Positions 57,059-64,000 of a stretch of 64,000 bases of DNA are shown in pieces (position 1 is the stretch's first letter; each line of letters opens with the position of its first letter). The stretch is taken from the NCBI RefSeq assembly GCF_902726645.1, contig NZ_CACVAO010000001.1:310001-374000 (forward strand), read 5' to 3'. The notes beneath the pieces were generated by a model, which was given only the letters and a program-made list of their open reading frames with translations, did no database searches and was not told the origin of the DNA. The translations under genes and the position numbers were made by a program. The DNA is from Halobacillus ihumii. Its GTDB lineage: Bacteria; Bacillota; Bacilli; Bacillales; Halobacillaceae.

Positions 57059-57195
57059 AGAGACTGGGACAAAAGTATTCCGAACTAGTAGAAACTATGA
57101 TCTGTGCATATAACCGCTCCGAAAATATACTTCGGTAGAACTGCATATCATTTTTCGTATTTTTACTTAGAAGGTTTAATTATGTCCCCGCCTCT
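57059..57195. mobile_element. Short element with terminal inverted repeats (MITE-like)
   Basis: 137 bases bounded by AGAGACTGGGACA (57059-57071) and TGTCCCCGCCTCT (57183-57195), which match at 11 of 13 positions when inverted. No coding capacity. It begins 12 bases after the rsfA stop and ends 18 bases from the 6S RNA 3' end. A relative with the same type of ends is at 62581-62657. Confidence 0.5.
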
Positions 57196-57212
57196 TGTAA
57201 TAAAAAAGCATA

Positions 57213-57421
57213 AAAAAAGACCAATCCCAATTGTGCCGTTGTATCATGAGTTTTGAACCCGCTCCAGGCAGGTGGGTGCCCTGCTCCGCACTTCTTGCGT
57301 CCTCTCATTATGGTAATGAGGCTTGCATTCCATGCGGAAACTCCAGGCTCCCGTCTCAAAAATGTTCGGTCAAAACGTACATTCGAACAACGTACACATC
57401 AGGATTGGTTTCTTTAATTGT
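57213..57421 (-). ncRNA. ssrS: 6S RNA (6S-1/BsrA type)
   Basis: About 209 bases, transcribed towards rsfA from a sigma-A promoter. The ends pair (AAGAAACCAATCC with GGATTGGTCTTTT), and CGTTGT pairs with ACAACG further in. The middle has an open region, then an inner stem (CCGCA with TGCGG) capped by CCTCATT and AATGAGAGG. Segments such as ACATTTTTGAGACGGGAGCC and GCAGGGCACCCACCTGC are typical of Bacillus 6S RNA, which binds sigma-A polymerase and is released by pRNA synthesis. It lies next to aspS, as bsrA does in B. subtilis. The transcript ends in a T7 tract. Confidence 0.87.
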
Positions 57422-57427
57422 ATTCAA

Positions 57428-57456
57428 ATCATAGCACAAATATTTCTGCTAATCAA
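57428..57456 (-). promoter_or_regulatory. Sigma-A promoter of the 6S RNA
   Basis: TTGATT (57456-57451), a 17-base spacer and TATGAT (57433-57428). The predicted start is near 57421. It lies 29 bases after the aspS stop codon. Confidence 0.8.
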
Positions 57457-57484
57457 GGTGATATGCTTGAAGTTTTCACCTGCT

Positions 57485-59254
57485 TTAGTCCTGTTTTTTC
57501 TGTTTAAGCTGCAAGTTCAACTCGTCTAATTGAGCCTCACTTACGCTCCCGGGCGCTTCTGTAAGGGGATCCTGTGCTGAAGCTGTTTTAGGGAATAAAA
57601 TCGTGTCTCGCAAGTTAGTACGGCCAGCAAGCAGCATAATAAATCGGTCGAAACCGAGCGCAATCCCGCCATGTGGCGGCGTCCCATAATCCAAAGCTTC
57701 TAGTAAGAACCCAAATTGTTCCGAAGCTTCTTCCTTAGAGAAGCCAAGCACTTCAAACATACGCTCCTGCATCTCTTTTTGATAAATACGTAAAGAACCG
57801 CCGCCTAACTCATATCCGTTCAATACAATATCATATGCTTCAGCCATAGCTTTTTCTGGATTATTATTTAATTCTTCTATATTGCCAGCAGCAGGCATTG
57901 TGAACGGATGGTGGGCCGCAAAGTATCTTCCTTCCTCATCGTCATATTCAAATAACGGCCAATCTGTCACCCAGAGGAAATTAAACTTCGAGTGGTCAAT
58001 TAAATTAAGCTGTTTTCCAAGCTTCAACCGAAGTGCACCTAAGCTGTCTAATACTACAGATGTTTTGTCGGCTACAAATAGCAGCAAGTCTCCATCCTCT
58101 GCAATTAACTCTTCCTTCAGTTGAGAAGTATCTTGTTCAGAAAAGAATTTGGAAATCGGTCCATTGAATTCCCCGGCTTTCACTTTCAGCCAAGCAAGGC
58201 CCTTAGCACCATATACCTTTACATCCTCTGTCAATTTATCAATATCCTTTCTTGAGAACGTGTCGGCATGGCCTTTTACATTAATAGCGCTGACACGGCC
58301 ACCTGAAGCAACAGCTCCGCTGAATACTTTAAAGTCAGAGTCTTTTACTACTTCAGACACGTTAACAAGTTCCATCCCAAAACGTGTATCCGGTTTATCA
58401 GAACCGAAACGATCCATCGCTTCATGATATGGCATTTTCTCGAAAGGTGTTGGAATATCAATCCCCTTGGCATCTTTTAAAACTTTGACCATCATTCTCT
58501 CCGTCATATTCATGATCTCTTCTTTGTTCATAAAAGAGGTTTCGATATCGACTTGAGTGAATTCAGGCTGCCGATCTGCACGTAAATCTTCATCACGGAA
58601 ACAACGGGCAATTTGATAATATTTTTCAAACCCTGACATCATCAGCATCTGCTTAAATAATTGCGGTGATTGCGGAAGCGCATAAAATTCTCCCTCATGT
58701 ACCCGGCTTGGCACTAAATAATCACGCGCTCCTTCAGGTGTACTTTTTGTCAAAAGCGGTGTTTCCATTTCAAGATAACCTTCATCATTTAAAAACCTAC
58801 GAATAGATTGAGTGGCCTGATGCCTCAGCTTAAATGTTTCCTGCATTTCTTTTCTGCGCAGATCCAAATAACGATACTTTAAACGAAGATCCTCAGAAAC
58901 TTCTGAATGATCTTCAAGCATGAATGGGGGTGTCTTCGCTTTGTTAAGCACGCTAACTCGCAAAGCCAGTACTTCGATGTCACCCGTTGCCATATTTTTA
59001 TTAACTGTTGCTGCGTCACGCTTAACGACATGCCCAGTGACTTCTAGTACATATTCTGTGCGAACTTGTTCAGCTAGCTGCAGAGCTTCTTTTGATACCT
59101 CTGGGTTGAAGACAACTTGAACAATACCTGATCGATCCCGTAAATCAATGAAAATCAGCCCTCCGAGATCACGGCGCTTTTGCACCCAGCCTTTTAAGGT
59201 CACTTGTTCTTCTATATTTGAGGTTCGTATCATTCCACATTCTGTACGATGCAT
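57485..59254 (-). CDS. aspS: Aspartyl-tRNA synthetase
   Basis: A 589-residue class IIb synthetase of the bacterial type. N-terminal OB-fold anticodon domain ([32 protein letters not shown]), catalytic motif 2 [21 protein letters not shown], the bacterial GAD insertion domain in the middle, and motif 3 [16 protein letters not shown]. Whether it also charges tRNA-Asn cannot be told from this window. Its start lies one base from the hisS stop region, so it is translated from the hisS-aspS mRNA. Confidence 0.98.
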   Translation of the reverse strand: MHRTECGMIRTSNIEEQVTLKGWVQKRRDLGGLIFIDLRDRSGIVQVVFNPEVSKEALQLAEQVRTEYVLEVTGHVVKRDAATVNKNMATGDIEVLALRVSVLNKAKTPPFMLEDHSEVSEDLRLKYRYLDLRRKEMQETFKLRHQATQSIRRFLNDEGYLEMETPLLTKSTPEGARDYLVPSRVHEGEFYALPQSPQLFKQMLMMSGFEKYYQIARCFRDEDLRADRQPEFTQVDIETSFMNKEEIMNMTERMMVKVLKDAKGIDIPTPFEKMPYHEAMDRFGSDKPDTRFGMELVNVSEVVKDSDFKVFSGAVASGGRVSAINVKGHADTFSRKDIDKLTEDVKVYGAKGLAWLKVKAGEFNGPISKFFSEQDTSQLKEELIAEDGDLLLFVADKTSVVLDSLGALRLKLGKQLNLIDHSKFNFLWVTDWPLFEYDDEEGRYFAAHHPFTMPAAGNIEELNNNPEKAMAEAYDIVLNGYELGGGSLRIYQKEMQERMFEVLGFSKEEASEQFGFLLEALDYGTPPHGGIALGFDRFIMLLAGRTNLRDTILFPKTASAQDPLTEAPGSVSEAQLDELNLQLKQKKQD

Positions 59255-59255
59255 A

Positions 59256-60536
59256 TTACTCTCTCCCGCCTAGTTCTTGTTTTACATACTTTGTGATTTC
59301 TTCTAATGGAAGTTCAATCTGATCACCGCTTGCCATGTTTTTAACAGTAGCTGCGTTCTGTTCGAGCTCCCGCTCACCAAGTACAATGACATATTCAGCA
59401 TTTAATCTATCGGCAGCCTTGAATTGGCCTTTCATTTTTTTACCTGTGTAATCTTTATCCGTCTGTATCCCCGCATTACGCAGCTTATACGTTAAGCGAA
59501 CAGCCTCTTGTTCAGCTTTTTCACCTAATGCTACAACATAACAATCAAGTGAGTCTTCAATCGGCAGTTCGATACCTTCCGCCTCAAGCGCCATCAGCAA
59601 ACGTTCAAGACTCATCGCAAAGCCGATTCCTGACGTTTCCGGACCCCCCACTTCTTCGACAAGTCCATTGTAGCGTCCACCGCCGCTTAACGTAGTAATC
59701 GCTCCAAAACCATCAGCATCACTCATAATTTCAAATGCTGTATGGTTATAATAATCCAGTCCCCGTACTAAATTAGCATCAATAACGTAGTCGATACCCA
59801 TCGCGTGCAAGTGTTTTTGTACAGCTTCAAAGTATTTGCTGGACTCATCATTTAAATAGTCCAGTATTGATGGGGCCGATTCCATGGCAGGGTGATCTTT
59901 ATCCTTTTTACAGTCAAGCACACGCAAAGGATTTTGTTCCAGTCGCAGTTGACAATCTGAGCAAAGTTCATCTTTGTGTGGGGTAAAGTGTTCGACAAGT
60001 GCATTTTTGTGCGCTTCTCTGCTCTCCTTGTCCCCCAAACTATTCAGAACTAGTTTTAAGGAAGTCAAACCAAGTCCCTGATAAGCATTCATAGCCAATG
60101 CCATCACCTCAGCGTCCACTGCAGGATCATCACTCCCCAGCGCTTCTACCCCGAATTGGACAAATTGCCTCATTCTTCCCTGCTGAGGTCTTTCATAGCG
60201 AAACATTGGACCAATGTAGAATAATTTTGTCGGCTGATTGGGCTGCCCAAATAGTTTATTCTGAACAAATGAACGAACAACGGAAGCTGTTCCCTCCGGA
60301 CGAAGCGTTATACTCCGATCGCCGCGGTCAGTAAATGTGTACATTTCTTTTTGGACAATATCTGTGCTGTCCCCCACACTCCGTTGAAATAATTCTGTAT
60401 GCTCGAAAATAGGTGTTCTAATTTCTTTATAATTGTAGCGGCGGCTCAATTCAATAAGCTGCTGTTCAACATATTGCCATTTTTCTGAAGTACCAGGTAA
60501 AATATCCTGGGTCCCACGAGGCGCTCTCATATTCAT
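59256..60536 (-). CDS. hisS: Histidyl-tRNA synthetase
   Basis: A 426-residue class IIa synthetase. [15 protein letters not shown] start, motif 2 [26 protein letters not shown], histidine motifs [15 protein letters not shown] and [14 protein letters not shown], and a C-terminal anticodon domain. Start 60536 has GGAGG 8 bases upstream; the longer ORF runs through the T-box terminator and is rejected. Operon order hisS-aspS with a T-box leader is as in B. subtilis. Confidence 0.98.
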   Translation of the reverse strand: MNMRAPRGTQDILPGTSEKWQYVEQQLIELSRRYNYKEIRTPIFEHTELFQRSVGDSTDIVQKEMYTFTDRGDRSITLRPEGTASVVRSFVQNKLFGQPNQPTKLFYIGPMFRYERPQQGRMRQFVQFGVEALGSDDPAVDAEVMALAMNAYQGLGLTSLKLVLNSLGDKESREAHKNALVEHFTPHKDELCSDCQLRLEQNPLRVLDCKKDKDHPAMESAPSILDYLNDESSKYFEAVQKHLHAMGIDYVIDANLVRGLDYYNHTAFEIMSDADGFGAITTLSGGGRYNGLVEEVGGPETSGIGFAMSLERLLMALEAEGIELPIEDSLDCYVVALGEKAEQEAVRLTYKLRNAGIQTDKDYTGKKMKGQFKAADRLNAEYVIVLGERELEQNAATVKNMASGDQIELPLEEITKYVKQELGGRE

Positions 60537-60590
60537 TATTTTTTCCTCCCAGATTGTTATTTCATAACCAATTTTTTTAATCCATACAAA

Positions 60591-60862
60591 AAACTCCCGT
60601 CCCTTTCTATACATATAGAAAAGGGACGGGAGTTAAATGCCCGCGTTGCCACCCTGGTTGAGGTGAAATACACCCCCACTCGATAAACAGTTAACGCCTG
60701 TATATACGTCCACACCTACTATTGTTCGATGTGAAACCTAAGAAATGTCTTTCATCTAACCATAATAGAGAAATGTTTTCAGCCGGATGACATTTCTTCT
60801 CTGTCTACATAGAATTAGATTACTCTTTTCCTCAATGGTTGTATTCGATTCATTTAGAATTG
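60591..60862 (-). promoter_or_regulatory. T-box riboswitch of hisS-aspS
   Basis: T-box core AGGGTGGCAACGCGGG at 60655-60640. Terminator stem of about 18 bp (ACTCCCGTCCCTTT arm with its complement) between 60592 and 60634, followed by T6. In Stem I the AGTA turn and the helices AGGAAA/TTTCTT and ATCTAA/TTAGAT place the specifier loop at GAAA-GAC-A, so the codon is GAC (Asp) at 60749-60747. A distal AG bulge and GGCTGAAA loop are visible. Confidence 0.93.
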
Positions 60863-60868
60863 ATTACT

Positions 60869-60898
60869 ATCATATAGTTTTATGTATTCCTCTGTCAA
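60869..60898 (-). promoter_or_regulatory. Sigma-A promoter of hisS-aspS
   Basis: Perfect TTGACA (60898-60893), an 18-base spacer and TATGAT (60874-60869). Confidence 0.8.
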
Positions 60899-61046
60899 GT
60901 TAATTAGTCTAGAAAAATTAGACAGCCATTTCAACCAGCTATACACTTTTCCATAGCTCGAAATTTTTATGAAAATCATGCAGGTTATGGTAAACTTTTC
61001 TTGAATACGTGTAAAATCAGCAAAGTATGGAGGTGGATACAAAAAT

Positions 61047-62552
61047 ATGAAGCAATGGCTATCATTTATATTTATTATGATCAGTTTGATCTGGTTAACC
61101 CCAAATTTAGTTCACGCTAACAAAGCCGTAATACAGGTAGACCATCTGAATATTAGATCTGGCCCAAGTCTGTCACATTCCATTATTGGGAAAGCACACA
61201 ATCAAGAAACTTATCATGTTGTTGATCAAAAAAGTGATTGGGTTCAAATCCAGGGAAATGATAAAAAAGGCTGGGTCGCTGGGTATTTAGTTAAAATGAA
61301 GCAGGATCAATCCGTAACTTCAAAAGTAGACCATTTACGCGTCCGATCTGAACCTGGAGTAAACAGTAAAGTACGTGGATACCTGATGAAAAATGAACAG
61401 GCAACAAAGCAGGACCAACAAGGTGAATGGGTGTTAATTAAGAGTGATAACGCTTCCGGATGGGTTCATAGTGACTATTTAAGTACATATACTCAGAAAA
61501 GCCCAACTGAGAACCAGACCAAAACTACATCATCCCTCGGTGAAATAACCGTTACAGCAGCAATTTTAAACGTAAGAAGCCAAAGGTCTACAAACAGCTC
61601 TATCGTCGCTCAAGTGAGCAAAGGGAAAACATTCCCCTATATTGCAGAAAGTAATGGCTGGTATCAAATTAAACTGGACGATAGTAAAACTGGCTGGGTT
61701 GCAGGGTGGCTCGTAACAAATGATGATGCTGGAGACAGCACCGCATCTAGCTCAGATGTTACAAAGATAACCCTTCAATTTAATGGAACCAATATTAGAA
61801 CAGGTCCATCTTCGAACACAACAGTACTAGCAAGCGGCCATAAAGGAGAGCAATTCAACGTATTGGGTAAGGAAAACCAGTGGTATAAAATCCAATACCA
61901 AGGGAAAGAAGCCTATGTAGCTGGATGGATTGTAAAAGAAGAAACCTCTTCTTCTGATGCTGATGCTCCTGCTCCTTCCCAACCAACCAAACATGGCTCC
62001 GGAGGGTTGGACGGTAAAACAATTGTGATCGATGCGGGCCATGGTGGATTTGATCCTGGAGCCATTGGCATAAGTGGAAGCTATGAAAAAACACTGACCT
62101 TACAAACAGCTCAACAACTGAAACGTACACTAGAACAAAATGGAGCTCAAGTCATCATGACTCGCTCCAATGATTCCTATGTATCGCTATCAGCGAGAAC
62201 CATTATTTCAAATGCTTCGCAAGCGGATCTTTTCATAAGTGTTCACTATAATAGTTATCCCCAATCAGCCAGCGCCACCGGAATTAGCACGTACTATTAT
62301 CATAGCAACGCAAAATCACTTGCGAGCAACATTCAATCTGGCATGAGACGTACAACTGAATTAAGGGATCGCGGCATCAGGCATGGGGACTTTCATGTCC
62401 TAAGGAATAATAATAAACCAGCGGTTCTGCTTGAACTAGGCTTCCTATCTAACTCCAAAGAAGAACAAACTGTCAGCAGCGCAAATTATCAGAAAAAAGT
62501 AAGTCAAGGAATTAAAAGTGGTCTCGAAAACTACTTTAACAAGTCATCCTAG
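61047..62552 (+). CDS. yrvJ: N-acetylmuramoyl-L-alanine amidase with four SH3b domains
   Basis: A 501-residue secreted cell-wall hydrolase. Signal peptide at about 1-24, then four bacterial SH3 repeats (each with an LNIRSGPS/LRVRSEPG/LNVRSQRS/TNIRTGPS core and a GWVAGYL/GWVHSDYL/GWVAGWL/AYVAGWI end), a Ser/Pro/Asp linker, and a zinc amidase_3 domain with IVIDAGHGGFDPGAIG, SVHYNSYP and LLELGFLSN. It cleaves the muramoyl-alanine bond; the SH3b repeats bind the wall. It matches YrvJ in position upstream of dtd and relA. GGAGGTGG precedes the ATG. Confidence 0.93.
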   Translation: MKQWLSFIFIMISLIWLTPNLVHANKAVIQVDHLNIRSGPSLSHSIIGKAHNQETYHVVDQKSDWVQIQGNDKKGWVAGYLVKMKQDQSVTSKVDHLRVRSEPGVNSKVRGYLMKNEQATKQDQQGEWVLIKSDNASGWVHSDYLSTYTQKSPTENQTKTTSSLGEITVTAAILNVRSQRSTNSSIVAQVSKGKTFPYIAESNGWYQIKLDDSKTGWVAGWLVTNDDAGDSTASSSDVTKITLQFNGTNIRTGPSSNTTVLASGHKGEQFNVLGKENQWYKIQYQGKEAYVAGWIVKEETSSSDADAPAPSQPTKHGSGGLDGKTIVIDAGHGGFDPGAIGISGSYEKTLTLQTAQQLKRTLEQNGAQVIMTRSNDSYVSLSARTIISNASQADLFISVHYNSYPQSASATGISTYYYHSNAKSLASNIQSGMRRTTELRDRGIRHGDFHVLRNNNKPAVLLELGFLSNSKEEQTVSSANYQKKVSQGIKSGLENYFNKSS

Positions 62553-62580
62553 AGTCTTTTCTCATATACGGCAAACAAGA

Positions 62581-62657
62581 CGGCTGGGACAAAACCTGAA
62601 TGAAGCATAAAGTAATCCGAACTGAATTCAGTTCGGATTACTTGCGTCCTAGCCTCT
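62581..62657. repeat. Intergenic element with 34-bp perfect palindrome
   Basis: GGCTGGGAC (62582-62590) and GTCCTAGCC (62646-62654) are inverted at the ends, 8 of 9 matching. Inside is AAGTAATCCGAACTGAA (62610-62626) followed directly by its exact complement (62627-62643), centred on GAATTC. It lies between the convergent yrvJ and dtd and overlaps the dtd stop codon. There is no T tract, so termination is possible but unproven. Confidence 0.7.
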
Positions 62658-63102
62658 ATTTATTCTTACTATCTAGTATAAGGGTTACCGGTCCTGTATT
62701 CGTTAACTGCACATTCATCATAGCCCCAAATGCACCAGTTTCAACCTTTATCCCTTCATCTTTCACCATTTCGTTGAAGCGTTCGTATAATTGATTGGCT
62801 ATATCAGGTTTCGCTGCTTCCATAAAATTAGGACGTCTCCCTTTACGAGTATCCCCATATAGAGTGAACTGAGAAATGGAAAGCAACCCACCTTTAACAT
62901 CATGTAAAGAGTGATTCATTTTTCCATCCTCATCTTCAAAAATTCTCAAGTGGGGAATTTTATTCGCCAAATAGCGAGCATCCTCTTCCGTATCTTCATG
63001 TGTAACCCCCAATAAGACAACAAGGCCTTCATGGATCGCTCCCGTTTGCTGTTGTTCAACTTCAACGGAGGCATTTACTGCTCTTTGTATCACAGCTCTC
63101 AT
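62656..63102 (-). CDS. dtd: D-aminoacyl-tRNA deacylase
   Basis: A 148-residue DTD that removes D-amino acids (and glycine) from mischarged tRNAs. Signature [17 protein letters not shown] and the second motif [11 protein letters not shown] are present. Start 63102 has AAAGGGAGAAG upstream and gives the usual length; the longer ORF start reads into the relA-dtd gap. It is 22 bases downstream of relA, as in most Firmicutes. Confidence 0.97.
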   Translation of the reverse strand: MRAVIQRAVNASVEVEQQQTGAIHEGLVVLLGVTHEDTEEDARYLANKIPHLRIFEDEDGKMNHSLHDVKGGLLSISQFTLYGDTRKGRRPNFMEAAKPDIANQLYERFNEMVKDEGIKVETGAFGAMMNVQLTNTGPVTLILDSKNK

Positions 63103-63124
63103 GCTACATCTTCTCCCTTTACAC

Positions 63125-64000
63125 TTATTGCATGACACGACGAACTGTATACACGTCGTGAATTTGTTTGATCCGCTCTACAATTTTACGTAAGTGCTCT
63201 GTATTTTGGATTAGAATGGTAATATGGATCGTTGCCATTTTATTACGATCCGACTTTCCAGATACAGCCGTAATGTTCGTCTTCGTTTCATTGACTGCCT
63301 GCAGTACCTCATTTAACAACCCGCGGCGGTCGTAGCCCCATATTTCCAAATCAACATGATATTGTTTCGTATCCTGTGGCCCTTTTTCCCAGTGAACAGG
63401 AAGTAATCTTGCTCTAGCTTCCTCTGTATGGACATTTGGACAATCCGCCCGGTGAACGGATACCCCTCTGCCCTTCGTTATATAACCCACGATTTCGTCG
63501 CCAGGTACAGGGTTGCAGCATTTGGACAAACGAACAAGAAGGTTATCCACTCCCTCTACTCGAACGCCTGAGTCTCTTTTGCCCTTTTTTGAGGAACTCT
63601 TAATTTCGGTGGTAGTGACATCAGCCAAGGTCTCCTCCAAATTCTGCTCTTTTTGCTTTTGTTTCCTGATTTTCTCAGTTAACCGTGTTGCAATTTGGGC
63701 AGCTGTAATCCCCTGATAGCCGACAGCCGCAAACATATCTTCTTCATTAGTAAAATTAAACTTTTCAGCCACACGATTAAGGTTATCCACCGTGAAAACT
63801 TCTTTCGGCTGAATATCAAAATTCCGAATTTCCCGTTCCACCATTTCGCGGCCTTTTGTGACGTTTTCCTCTTTTCGCTGCCGTTTGAAAAACTGTTTAA
63901 TTTTATTTTTAGCTTGAGATGTTTGGGTAAGCTTAATCCAGTCCTTGGAAGGTCCGTATGAGTGCTTGGATGTCATCATTTCAACGATGTCGCCCGTCTT
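63125..64000 (-). CDS. relA: RelA/SpoT (p)ppGpp synthetase/hydrolase, C-terminal part (cut by window edge)
   Basis: The last 291 codons of the bifunctional Rel protein; the N-terminal hydrolase and synthetase domains lie beyond the right edge. Visible in order: the end of the TGS domain ([19 protein letters not shown]), the helical domain, a zinc-finger-like segment ([33 protein letters not shown]) and the C-terminal ACT domain ([26 protein letters not shown]). These parts sense uncharged tRNA on the ribosome and control the catalytic half. The reading frame is open to the edge. Confidence 0.95.
   Translation of the reverse strand, partial: KTGDIVEMMTSKHSYGPSKDWIKLTQTSQAKNKIKQFFKRQRKEENVTKGREMVEREIRNFDIQPKEVFTVDNLNRVAEKFNFTNEEDMFAAVGYQGITAAQIATRLTEKIRKQKQKEQNLEETLADVTTTEIKSSSKKGKRDSGVRVEGVDNLLVRLSKCCNPVPGDEIVGYITKGRGVSVHRADCPNVHTEEARARLLPVHWEKGPQDTKQYHVDLEIWGYDRRGLLNEVLQAVNETKTNITAVSGKSDRNKMATIHITILIQNTEHLRKIVERIKQIHDVYTVRRVMQ

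Noticed and set aside
60537..60614. N-terminal extension of hisS
   Set aside because: It reads through the T-box terminator hairpin and lacks a ribosome binding site and family similarity.
61140..61960. Four similar segments in yrvJ as a DNA tandem repeat
   Set aside because: They are diverged SH3b protein domains, not nucleotide repeats.

Overview
The window is core chromosome of an endospore-forming, low-GC Gram-positive bacterium of the family Bacillaceae. Gene content and order closely follow the Bacillus subtilis yqf-yqe-dnaK-comE-sigK-yrr-yrv-relA region. Sporulation genes (yqfC, yqfD, spoIIP, gpr, sigK, a rsfA-like gene, sda), a CIRCE/HrcA heat-shock operon, T-box leaders and a 6S RNA all fit this. 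A multisubunit Mrp Na+/H+ antiporter operon between sda and sigK hints at a salt- or alkali-tolerant genus (Halobacillus-like is a guess, not shown). Nearly all coding capacity is used. I see no prophage, IS element, CRISPR array, tRNA or rRNA gene.

Layout. 1-5.3 kb (minus): phoH (partial), yqfD, yqfC, yqfB, floA, nfeD, yqeY, rpsU. 5.6-16.2 kb (minus): deoC, rsmE, prmA, dnaJ, dnaK, grpE, hrcA, hemW, lepA. 16.4-19.0 kb (minus): yqxA, spoIIP, gpr; then rpsT (plus). 19.5-24.6 kb: holA (minus), yqzM (plus), comEC-comEB-comEA (minus), then comER (plus). 25.5-30.5 kb (minus): yqeM, rsfS, yqeK, nadD, yhbY, aroE, yqeH, yqeG. 30.5-37.4 kb (plus): a DnaA-box cluster, sda, mrpACDEFG, intact sigK. 37.4-46.3 kb (minus): yrhC, mtnN, yrrS, greA, udk, trmR, mltG, yrzB, ruvX, ireB, alaS with T-box. 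46.6-54.6 kb (minus): yrrI, a zinc-ribbon protein, a TIM-barrel protein, recD2, yrrB, mnmA, cysteine desulfurase, cymR. 55.0-57.0 kb (plus): rarA, rsfA-like. 57.2-60.9 kb (minus): 6S RNA, aspS, hisS with T-box. Then a SH3b-amidase (plus), dtd and relA (partial; both minus).

How the genes work together: protein folding and heat shock (hrcA-grpE-dnaK-dnaJ), translation and ribosome assembly (rpsU, rpsT, lepA, rsfS, yqeH, yhbY, prmA, rsmE, alaS, aspS, hisS, dtd), tRNA thiolation (cysteine desulfurase + mnmA under cymR), DNA uptake (comE), replication control of sporulation (DnaA boxes + sda) and forespore/mother-cell development.

The most notable observations are: a hairpin inserted between the Shine-Dalgarno and AUG of sda; a DnaA-box cluster upstream of it; an mrp operon without mrpB; absence of the tRNA-modification genes mtaB, tcdA and trhP1/trhP2 from the positions they hold in B. 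subtilis while trmR is kept; an intrinsic terminator inside the holA leader; a 6S RNA not visible as an ORF; and two short elements with GGCTGGGAC-type ends, one containing a 34-bp perfect palindrome. No clearly new multi-gene system was found.
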